A stretch of DNA of 64,000 nucleotides from Acidobacteriota bacterium (GTDB lineage: Bacteria; Acidobacteriota; Thermoanaerobaculia; UBA5066; Gp7-AA6), in assembly GCA_027307335.1 (NCBI GenBank), contig DAHUXD010000018.1:62001-126000 (forward strand), read 5' to 3'. The notes under the pieces were generated by a model. The model was not told the origin of the DNA, searched no databases, and saw only the letters and a program-made list of their open reading frames with translations. Positions 1 to 6,006 of the stretch are shown here, piece after piece. The position numbers and the translations under genes were made by a program. How positions within the stretch are numbered: position 1 is the first letter of the stretch; every line of letters begins with the position of its first letter.

Positions 1-555
1 CTCGAACATCTCGACGCTCACGATGCGATCGAATCGGCGGCCGGGGTCGAACGCGTTCATGTCGGCGGTGCGCACCTCGAGGTTGGGCAGGCCGCGCGAC
101 TCGATGAAGGCGCGCTGCCTCCTCGCGTTCGAGACGGCCGTGATCCGCGACGCGGGATAGCGGCGCGCCATGAACGTCGAGAGGGAGCCCCACCCGCAGC
201 CGAGTTCCAGGACGTCCTGTCCGTCCTCGAGTTCGGCCCGCTCGGCGGTGAGCGCGAGCATCACGTCCTCGGCCTCGTCGAGCGTGCGCACGCCTTCCGG
301 CCAGAGGGCGCTCGAGTACTTCAGGTTCCGCCCGAGCACGAGCGCGAAGAAGTCGCTCGGCACCTCGTAGTGCTGCGCGTTGGCGAGGTGAGGCACCTCC
401 GCGATCCGCGAGGCCGCGACCCGGGCGAGGAACCGCTCCCGGGAGCCGGCCGCCTTCACCTCGGCCAGGCGCTGCGCGCAGAGCGCCCGGATGGCCCGCC
501 GCACGAGCGGCGTCGGAACGAGCCCCCGCTCCGCCAGGGCCACGCCGGCGCTCAT
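1..555 (-). CDS. SAM-dependent methyltransferase, CFA-synthase-like (partial)
   Basis: Only about 185 N-terminal residues are present; the 3' end lies beyond the left edge of the window. The visible part reads as a class I methyltransferase of the cyclopropane-fatty-acid-synthase superfamily: HYEVPSDFFALVLG around residues 61-74, a KYSSALWPEG stretch where CFA enzymes have their substrate-side loop, and the SAM-binding signature VLELGCGWGSLSTFM. The ATG at 555 overlaps the stop of the upstream DUF1295 gene as ATGA, so it is translationally coupled. It is the last visible gene of the CarH-headed operon. It is clearly diverged from the other CFA-like enzyme of the operon, so the two probably methylate different lipid intermediates. 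The exact substrate is unknown. Confidence 0.8.
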   Translation of the reverse strand, partial: MSAGVALAERGLVPTPLVRRAIRALCAQRLAEVKAAGSRERFLARVAASRIAEVPHLANAQHYEVPSDFFALVLGRNLKYSSALWPEGVRTLDEAEDVMLALTAERAELEDGQDVLELGCGWGSLSTFMARRYPASRITAVSNARRQRAFIESRGLPNLEVRTADMNAFDPGRRFDRIVSVEMFE

Positions 556-1322
556 CGCTCGATCCGCCGGGGAAACCAGGGAATGAACGCGCTCGTGCTC
601 CGCTGGTAGGCCCGATAGGCGTCGCCGCGGCTCCGGAGCGCCTGGCGCTCGGTGTACGGAATCCCCGTGAGACGAAAGAGAAACAGGAGCATCGCCGCGG
701 GGCCGAGGAACGTGGGCGGGGCCGCGTGCCCGATCAGCACGTACGCCCACCAGTGCAGCCATTCGAAGAAGTAGTTCGGATGCCGCGAGAAACGCCACAG
801 GCCCTCGCGGCACACGGCGCCGCGGTTGGCGGGATTCGCCCGGAACCGCGCGAGCTGCCGGTCGGCGATCCCCTCGCCCGCGACGGCGGCGAGCCACACC
901 GCCGAGCCCGCGGCCGCCCAGGCGTCCGGCGGGCCGCCGCGCATGGCCGCGGCGAGCGGGATCACGAACAGCGTCGCGACGGGCACCTGCGCGACGTAGA
1001 GCGCGAGGAAGCGGCGCCCGGCGGCTTCGCCCCAGCGCTCCCGCAGCGCGGCATACCTGCCGTCTTCCGCCGAGCCCGCTCGCACGCGGTCGCCCACGAG
1101 GTGGACCCCGAGCCGGAGCGCCCAGATCACGGCGAGGCCGGCCACGAGGACCCGGCGCGCGGGGTCTCCGTCGCTCACGAACGCGGCCCCCGCGGCGCCT
1201 CCGGCCACCAGCGCCGTCCATCCCGCGTCGACGGTGGCGGCGTTGCGGGTCCGGAGCTGCACCGCCCAGAGGGTCAGCTGCAGCAGGAGTCCCGCCGCGG
1301 CGAGGATGGCGAAGGCCGTCAC
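552..1322 (-). CDS. DUF1295 / steroid 5-alpha-reductase-like membrane protein
   Basis: This 256-residue integral membrane protein has about six hydrophobic segments and the hallmark C-terminal segment GLWRFSRHPNYFFEW (about residues 173-187) of the DUF1295/isoprenylcysteine-methyltransferase-like group. Family members are thought to act on lipid or steroid-like substrates, but the reaction is not established. I chose the GTG at 1322 because it forms a GTGA overlap with the stop of the CFA-like gene, the same coupling used by its neighbours. The open frame continues upstream but would run through the CFA gene. It lies inside the photoreceptor-led operon, which suggests a role in membrane-lipid modification together with the two methyltransferases. 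Confidence 0.85.
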   Translation of the reverse strand: MTAFAILAAAGLLLQLTLWAVQLRTRNAATVDAGWTALVAGGAAGAAFVSDGDPARRVLVAGLAVIWALRLGVHLVGDRVRAGSAEDGRYAALRERWGEAAGRRFLALYVAQVPVATLFVIPLAAAMRGGPPDAWAAAGSAVWLAAVAGEGIADRQLARFRANPANRGAVCREGLWRFSRHPNYFFEWLHWWAYVLIGHAAPPTFLGPAAMLLFLFRLTGIPYTERQALRSRGDAYRAYQRSTSAFIPWFPRRIER

Positions 1323-2566
1323 GCGGCCCGCTCCGCGGGCGCGGGCGGCACGGCCGCGACGGGGCGGCCGAGGCCCGCCTGAGCGGCGTCCCGCGCGTAC
1401 ACGAGCTGCGCCGCGCCGATGGCCCGCTCCAGAAAGCCGCCCTCGCAGTAGCACAGATAGAACTCCCAGAGCCGGAGGAACCGTTCGTCGTATCCGAGCG
1501 CCACGACCGGGCCGCGATGGGCGAGCAGGTTTTCGCGCCACCGCCGCAGCGTCTCCGCGTAGTGGAGGCCGATCTCGTCGGCGCGCACCGGCGCCAGCTC
1601 CGCGGCCGCCGCCGCCGCGGCCAGCACCGAGCGCGACGGAATGCTGCTTCCCGGAAAGATGTAGCGCTTGATGAAGTCCACCTCGCGCCGCGCCGCCTCG
1701 TAGCGGTCGTCGGGGATCGTGATAGCCTGGATCACGGCACGCCCCTCCGGCGCCAGAAGCCGCGCGCACTGGCGGTAGAACGCCTCGTACTGCTCGGGCC
1801 CGATCGCCTCGATCATCTCGATGGAGGCGAGCTTGTCGTAGGTGCCGCGCAGGTCGCGATAGTCCAGCCCGAGCAGCGTGATGCGGTCGTCGAGGCCGGA
1901 CTGGTGGACGCGCTGCCGGGCGAGCGACAGTTGCGCCGGCGAGATCGTCGTCGTCGTGACGCGGCAGCCGTACCGCGCCGCGGCGTGCATCGCGAAGCCG
2001 CCCCAGCCCGCCCCGATCTCGAGGAGGTGGTCGGACGGCCGCAGGTCGAGGAGCTGCGCGATGCGGTCGTACTTCGCCGCCGACGCCTCGGCGAGCGTGG
2101 CATCGGGCCGCTCGAACAGCGCGCAGGAATACGTGAGGGTCTCGTCGAGAAACTGGGCGAAGAAGGCGTTGCCCAGGTCGTAGTGCGCGCGGATGTTCCG
2201 GCGCGCCCCCCGGCGCGAGTTCGCGTGGAGCGCGTGCAGCAGCCTCCGCAACGTTCCGGCGAGCGAGGCGGCCCCCGTTTCTAGCCCGTCCAGAGCCTCG
2301 CGGTTGCGCAACATCAGCCGGACCACGCCGGTCAGGTCGTCGCTCGACCACCAGCCGGCGGCGTACGCCTCCCCCGCCCCGACGGCGCCGCCGAACGCGA
2401 CGGATTCGTGGAACCGGTCGTCGTGCACGCGGATCGTCACCGGCTCCGCAAGGGGATCCCCGACGGACACCACTCCGCCCGCCTCGCGAACGAGCAAACG
2501 GCCGTGCTCGAGGTGCGCCAGGCGCCTCAGGGTCGCGCGCCTAGCGAGTGCCGACAGCAGCGACAT
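1319..2566 (-). CDS. Cyclopropane-fatty-acyl-phospholipid synthase family protein
   Basis: This 415-residue protein belongs to the CFA-synthase/mycolic-acid-methyltransferase family, which transfers a methyl group from SAM to the double bond of phospholipid acyl chains at the membrane. Visible marks are [14 protein letters not shown] (residues 128-141), LTYSCALF with the conserved Cys148, the SAM loop [11 protein letters not shown] (181-191), and [14 protein letters not shown] downstream. The length matches the family. The ATG at 2566 sits 26 bp inside the end of the DUF1365 gene, and the stop overlaps the next start. In combination with DUF1365 and an FAD amine-oxidase-like partner the set resembles clusters linked to photo-oxidative stress, including methylated/furan fatty-acid synthesis in Rhodobacter. 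That product assignment is inference. Confidence 0.9.
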   Translation of the reverse strand: MSLLSALARRATLRRLAHLEHGRLLVREAGGVVSVGDPLAEPVTIRVHDDRFHESVAFGGAVGAGEAYAAGWWSSDDLTGVVRLMLRNREALDGLETGAASLAGTLRRLLHALHANSRRGARRNIRAHYDLGNAFFAQFLDETLTYSCALFERPDATLAEASAAKYDRIAQLLDLRPSDHLLEIGAGWGGFAMHAAARYGCRVTTTTISPAQLSLARQRVHQSGLDDRITLLGLDYRDLRGTYDKLASIEMIEAIGPEQYEAFYRQCARLLAPEGRAVIQAITIPDDRYEAARREVDFIKRYIFPGSSIPSRSVLAAAAAAAELAPVRADEIGLHYAETLRRWRENLLAHRGPVVALGYDERFLRLWEFYLCYCEGGFLERAIGAAQLVYARDAAQAGLGRPVAAVPPAPAERAA

Positions 2567-3314
2567 CGGATCTCCGGTTGGCGGGGTGGGGATGGAAGGG
2601 GACGCGGCGGAGCCACAGCCGGAAGGCCTGAAAGTAGATGCCGGCCAGGACGGAAGCCGTCATCCAGGGATGGCGCGCCAGGCAGCCGGCGAGCACCGGT
2701 CCCGTCATCGGCGCGCGCCGCAGGGAGAGCGTCGCGTCGAACACGCGCTCATCCGCGCGAAGGTTCGTCATGTGGACGCGGAGGCGGTCGCCGGGAGTGT
2801 CGAAGCGCCATTCGTATCGCTGGTCCATCGGCATGAACGGCGACACGTGAAACGCCTTGTCGAAGCGGGCCGCATGCGAATCGCTCGCGGGGTTCGCGCG
2901 CACGACGTAGGCGTGCCTCTCGCCCCAGGGCGAATTCGTGATCTCCGCCACGACCGTCTCGAGTCCGGCGCCGGAGGTGTCGAAGCAGTAGTAGAAACTC
3001 ACCGGGTTCTGCACGTAGCCCCAGTACCGCAGGTGAGTCAACAGGCGGATCGGCCCGGTCGGACGCTGCCCGGTGCGCTCGGCGACGAGCTCCCGCACGG
3101 CGTCCGCGAGCGGGACCGACGGGTTTCCGAGGTAGTCGGCGCGACGGAACCAAGCCGGCGCGAACCGACGGGCGGACCACAGCCAGCGCCCGTCGAAGAC
3201 GGCCGGCAGCTCGTCCAGGTCCAGGTAGAGCATGAACATCCGGTATCGGAACTCGTGACGCGCCGGCGTGAACCGGCGGTGCCGGATCGTTCCCCGGTAC
3301 ACGCCGCTGTTCAC
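2541..3314 (-). CDS. DUF1365 family protein
   Basis: This 257-residue DUF1365 protein has the typical opening ([20 protein letters not shown]), the [14 protein letters not shown] motif and the [15 protein letters not shown] motif. No biochemical activity is firmly assigned to the family. It co-occurs almost always with a flavin amine-oxidase-like protein and a CFA-like synthase, as here, so a role in modifying unsaturated acyl chains is the best inference. The GTG at 3314 makes a GTGA overlap with the stop of the FAD gene. The 3' end overlaps the CFA-like gene by 26 bp. Calling an upstream start would only extend it into the neighbouring gene. Confidence 0.87.
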   Translation of the reverse strand: MNSGVYRGTIRHRRFTPARHEFRYRMFMLYLDLDELPAVFDGRWLWSARRFAPAWFRRADYLGNPSVPLADAVRELVAERTGQRPTGPIRLLTHLRYWGYVQNPVSFYYCFDTSGAGLETVVAEITNSPWGERHAYVVRANPASDSHAARFDKAFHVSPFMPMDQRYEWRFDTPGDRLRVHMTNLRADERVFDATLSLRRAPMTGPVLAGCLARHPWMTASVLAGIYFQAFRLWLRRVPFHPHPANRRSDVAAVGTR

Positions 3315-4561
3315 GCGGCCTCGCTCTCCGGGCGGGCCGCCCGCCCGATCTCGCGCGCGACCTCGAGCCCGCTCACGACGCCGTCCTCGTGAAAGCCGTT
3401 GCCCCAGTAGGCCCCGCAGAAGTGCGTGCGATTCCGGCCGTTCACTTCGTCCCGTCGCGCGCGCGCTGCCACGCCGGCCACCGTCACCACGGGATGGTGA
3501 TAGGTCACCCGCCCGATCACGCGGGCCGGGTCGATCTGATCCGTCGCATTCAGCGTCACGCAGAACGTGTCCGGCGCGTCGAGAGACTGAAGCATGTTCA
3601 TGTTGTACGTGACCACGGAAGGCGCACCGAGCTCGCCGGTGATGCGGTAGTTCCAGGCGCCCCACGCCGCGCGGCGGCGCGGCAGCAGCGTGGCGTCGGT
3701 ATGCAGGACCACGTCGTTCGACTGGTACGGCAGCGCGCCGAGCACCTCGCGCTCGGCCGGCGACGGGTCCGCGAGCAGGGCCAGCGCCTGGTCGCTGTGA
3801 CACGCGAGGACCACGCGGTCGAACCGCTCGCCGTCCACTTCGACGCGGTCCGCGAAGCGCTCGACGCGGCGGACGCGGTGCCGCGTCCGGATGCGATCCC
3901 GCAGCGGCGCGATCAGCGCCTCCACGTAGCGCGACGACCCCCCTTCCACCGTGCGCCACACGGGCCGATCGTCCACGCTGAGCATCCCGTGATTGTCGAA
4001 GAAGTCGACGAAGAACCGAGCCGGCATCTCCAGGACGCGGGCCGGGGGCAGCGACCAGATGGCGGATCCCATGGGCACGAGGTACCAGTCGCGGAACGGC
4101 CCGGAATAACCGCCGCCGGCGACCAGCGCGCCGAGCGTGAGGCCCGCGTCGGCCGCGCCCACGACGCGCCGCGCCGACCGATTGAAGCGCACCACGTCAG
4201 CCAGCATCCGCAGGAACGATGGACGCAGAGCGTTGGCCGGCTGCGCGAAGAGCTGCCGGGCCGTCGAGCCGTTGTACTCGAGATCGGCCCCGTCGTGGCG
4301 CACGCTGAAGCTCATCGTGCTCGGCCGGGTACGGATCCCGAGCTCGTCCAGGAGCGCCATGAAATTCGGGTAGTTGCGCTCGTTGCAGACGATGAACCCC
4401 GAATCCACCTGGTAGCGCCGCCCGCCGGAGCGGACGGTCCACGTGTGGACGTGCCCGCCGATGCGGTCGTCCGCCTCGAAGACGGTCACCTCGTGGGCCG
4501 GGTGCAGGCGGCGCGCGGCGACGAGCCCCGAGACGCCGCTGCCGACGATGGCAATCCGCAT
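3311..4561 (-). CDS. FAD/NAD(P)-binding amine-oxidase-like oxidoreductase
   Basis: This protein of about 416 residues starts with a classical dinucleotide-binding fold: [18 protein letters not shown] (GxGxxG at residues 8-13), then an acidic VFEAD strand and RIGGHVHT. It belongs to the NAD/FAD-binding protein group that accompanies DUF1365 and CFA-like enzymes and resembles phytoene-desaturase/amine-oxidase flavoproteins. It probably oxidises or desaturates a fatty-acyl intermediate. The ATG at 4561 gives the canonical start of the Rossmann strand. A TTG at 4567, two codons upstream, would overlap the stop of the small upstream ORF as TTGA and is a credible alternative, because every other junction in this operon uses such an overlap. 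Confidence 0.88.
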   Translation of the reverse strand: MRIAIVGSGVSGLVAARRLHPAHEVTVFEADDRIGGHVHTWTVRSGGRRYQVDSGFIVCNERNYPNFMALLDELGIRTRPSTMSFSVRHDGADLEYNGSTARQLFAQPANALRPSFLRMLADVVRFNRSARRVVGAADAGLTLGALVAGGGYSGPFRDWYLVPMGSAIWSLPPARVLEMPARFFVDFFDNHGMLSVDDRPVWRTVEGGSSRYVEALIAPLRDRIRTRHRVRRVERFADRVEVDGERFDRVVLACHSDQALALLADPSPAEREVLGALPYQSNDVVLHTDATLLPRRRAAWGAWNYRITGELGAPSVVTYNMNMLQSLDAPDTFCVTLNATDQIDPARVIGRVTYHHPVVTVAGVAARARRDEVNGRNRTHFCGAYWGNGFHEDGVVSGLEVAREIGRAARPESEAA

Positions 4562-4563
4562 CC

Positions 4564-4692
4564 TCAAACCTCCAGCACTACCGGCACCGGACGAGGCCCC
4601 GAAGAACGCGACGCCCGTGAAACACCGCCGCGGCGCCCACGGGAAAGCGCGCGGGCGACCGCTTTCGACATCTCGCCCTCGTCATGGCTCAT
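4564..4692 (-). CDS. Possible 42-residue coupled small ORF
   Basis: A 43-codon frame begins with an ATG that overlaps the stop of the CarH-like gene as ATGA (4689-4692) and ends in a TGA overlapping the TTG candidate start of the FAD gene. It would encode a basic, low-complexity peptide starting MSHDEGEMSKAVARAL. Its position fills the only sizeable gap of the operon, and the coupling geometry at both ends equals that of the real genes here. I recognise no family, and the composition could also be a chance reading of GC-rich spacer DNA, so this is tentative. Confidence 0.3.
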   Translation of the reverse strand: MSHDEGEMSKAVARALSRGRRGGVSRASRSSGPRPVPVVLEV

Positions 4693-5612
4693 TCCGCGAC
4701 TGGCCCCGCATGGGTGCGAAGCAGCGCGCGCCAGTGATCGAGGTCCCTCACCCTGATCACGCCCCGCATGTTCGAGAGCCGCGAGGCCCCCGCGCCGCCG
4801 ACCAGCAGCGGTACGTGCCGCGGGAGCAGAGCGCGCAACGCGTGCGGCTCGCGGTCCACGTCGGCCGAGTCGGTCGCGACGCTCAGCGCCACGAGGCGCG
4901 CGTTTCCCTGCTCGGCTCCCGCCGCAATCTGCGCGGCCGGCAGATCGGCCCCGAGCCAGGTGACGTGCCACTCGTCGTGGGCAGCCGCCGCCGCGGCGAT
5001 CATCGCCCCCAGCGCGTGGGGCTCGCCGCGCGGCGTGGCGAGCACAACCCGAGGCGCGTCCCCCGACACCTCCAGCGCGCGCGTCAGCCCGCCGAGGATC
5101 TGAACCAGCGTCGCCGAGGCCGCGTGCTCCTGTGCGACCTCGATCCGCCCTTCGTGCCACGCGTCGCCGATGTCCACCAGCAGCGGCGCAACGACCTCCT
5201 GGAGGAACGGGACGGCGCCCAGCGACAGGAGCGCCCGTCGCAGTAGCGACTCGAGGCGCTCGGGCGCGAGCTCCCGGACGGCCGCCATCGCCTGTTCCCG
5301 GTACGACGGCCCGGATCGCCCGGGCCGGGTGCTGGCGCGCTCCGCGTCCTCGGCCACCATCCGCCGCAGCTCCTCGGTGGACAAGGAAGCCAGCGCGGCC
5401 ACCGATCGACCCGCGCCGGCCGCGTTGTGGACGAGGGCGAGCCGCTCCACGTCCGCGTCGGAATAGAGACGCCTTCCGTCCTCGGCGCGGGAGGGTCGAA
5501 CCAGCGCATAGCGCCGCTCCCACGCCCGAAGCACGTGGGTGCTCAGTCCCGTCCGTGCGGTGACGACACCGATCGGGTGCCGGGCCGCGTCCGCTTTTTT
5601 CGACGCTCTCAT
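4689..5612 (-). CDS. CarH/LitR-type MerR regulator with B12-binding photosensory domain
   Basis: The 307-residue protein has an N-terminal MerR helix-turn-helix (about 12-60; GVVTARTGLSTHVLRAWERR, then GRRLYSDAD), a helical B12-cap domain (about 105-175) and a cobalamin-binding Rossmann domain (about 186-300). Trp152 is followed by nine residues and Glu162-His163, the W-x9-EH signature of adenosylcobalamin photoreceptors. GEPHALG supplies the lower axial ligand His199 in an E-x-H-x-x-G motif. Known relatives repress as AdoCbl-bound tetramers in the dark and release DNA when light breaks the Co-C bond. An ATG at 5639 would add nine residues. I prefer 5612 because it sits about nine bases after a -10-like hexamer, suggesting a leaderless transcript. 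It heads the lipid-modification operon. Confidence 0.9.
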   Translation of the reverse strand: MRASKKADAARHPIGVVTARTGLSTHVLRAWERRYALVRPSRAEDGRRLYSDADVERLALVHNAAGAGRSVAALASLSTEELRRMVAEDAERASTRPGRSGPSYREQAMAAVRELAPERLESLLRRALLSLGAVPFLQEVVAPLLVDIGDAWHEGRIEVAQEHAASATLVQILGGLTRALEVSGDAPRVVLATPRGEPHALGAMIAAAAAAHDEWHVTWLGADLPAAQIAAGAEQGNARLVALSVATDSADVDREPHALRALLPRHVPLLVGGAGASRLSNMRGVIRVRDLDHWRALLRTHAGPVAE

Positions 5613-5620
5613 CGGCGGCA

Positions 5621-5676
5621 AGGCTAGGAGTATGTACATGAATTGTCAAGTCATTTGACTATACAATTGCTTGACA
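5621..5676 (-). promoter_or_regulatory. Promoter and likely CarH operator region
   Basis: An AT-rich island in GC-rich DNA. On the minus strand a perfect TTGACA (5649 to 5644) is followed after 17 bases by TAGCCT (5626 to 5621), placing the start of transcription about at the ATG at 5612. The same island carries related hexamers: TTGTCA at 5643-5648, TTGACT at 5655-5660 and TTGACA at 5671-5676 on the plus strand. CarH-type regulators typically bind repeats overlapping a -35 box, so autoregulation by light is likely. The operator assignment is inference. Confidence 0.55.
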
Positions 5677-5910
5677 TCATGCAACGAAACGTCGAATCCT
5701 CGGCTTATCAGGATCCCGGGCTGCGCCCGGGCTGAGATCTCCTAAGACCGAAGGACGGGCTGGTGAAGATCCTGGACTTTGTGTTTTGTCCGTGTCTTGA
5801 CGAGAACCGACGAAAGTGCACGACAGAGGACGCAGGCGAACTCGTTGATCCGTCTACTCCGAGCTGTCGTCGGGTGTCATCGACTTCTTCCCTGACTCCT
5901 CTCCGGGGCT
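5677..5910. other. Intergenic stretch without a supported gene
   Basis: No convincing coding frame. It contains a 7-bp-stem hairpin CCCGGGC-TGC-GCCCGGG at 5715-5731. Downstream is sequence of ordinary composition leading into the tRNA-like remnant. The heptamer GCGCCCG at 5724-5730 is complementary to the acceptor strand of that remnant, but no D-arm or anticodon arm follows it. Confidence 0.4.
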
Positions 5911-5944
5911 AAGGTCGCGCGTTCGAATCGCGCCGGGCGCACCA
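5911..5944 (+). other. tRNA 3' remnant (T-arm, acceptor strand, CCA)
   Basis: The sequence shows a perfect T-arm: stem GCGCG (5917-5921), loop TTCGAAT (5922-5928), stem CGCGC (5929-5933). It is followed by a seven-base acceptor strand CGGGCGC (5934-5940), discriminator A and an encoded CCA (5942-5944). The bases before it (CTAAGGTC) resemble the anticodon-loop end and variable loop of tRNA-Arg, but the 3' anticodon stem is missing and no matching 5' half exists nearby. It is therefore not a functional tRNA. A tRNA 3' end without its 5' half is what site-specific integration leaves as an attachment-site copy. No integrase is seen in the window. Confidence 0.65.
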
Positions 5945-6006
5945 CTTTTTCGATTGCCTCACGGCCCTGATGTGAAGGGGAACCTGCGGGTGGACAAGCG
6001 AGTTCT

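Noticed and set aside
552-2351. A 599-residue reading of the DUF1295 frame extended through the CFA-like gene.
   Set aside because: The N-terminal 340 residues are an out-of-frame shadow of the CFA-like gene; the GTG at 1322 with a GTGA overlap is the natural start.
5724-5944. An intron-containing tRNA: GCGCCCG at 5724 is complementary to the acceptor strand at 5934, and CTCCTAAG at 5739-5746 resembles an Arg anticodon loop.
   Set aside because: No D-arm fits between acceptor and anticodon loop, and the 3' part lacks the anticodon stem. No group I intron core could be traced with confidence.
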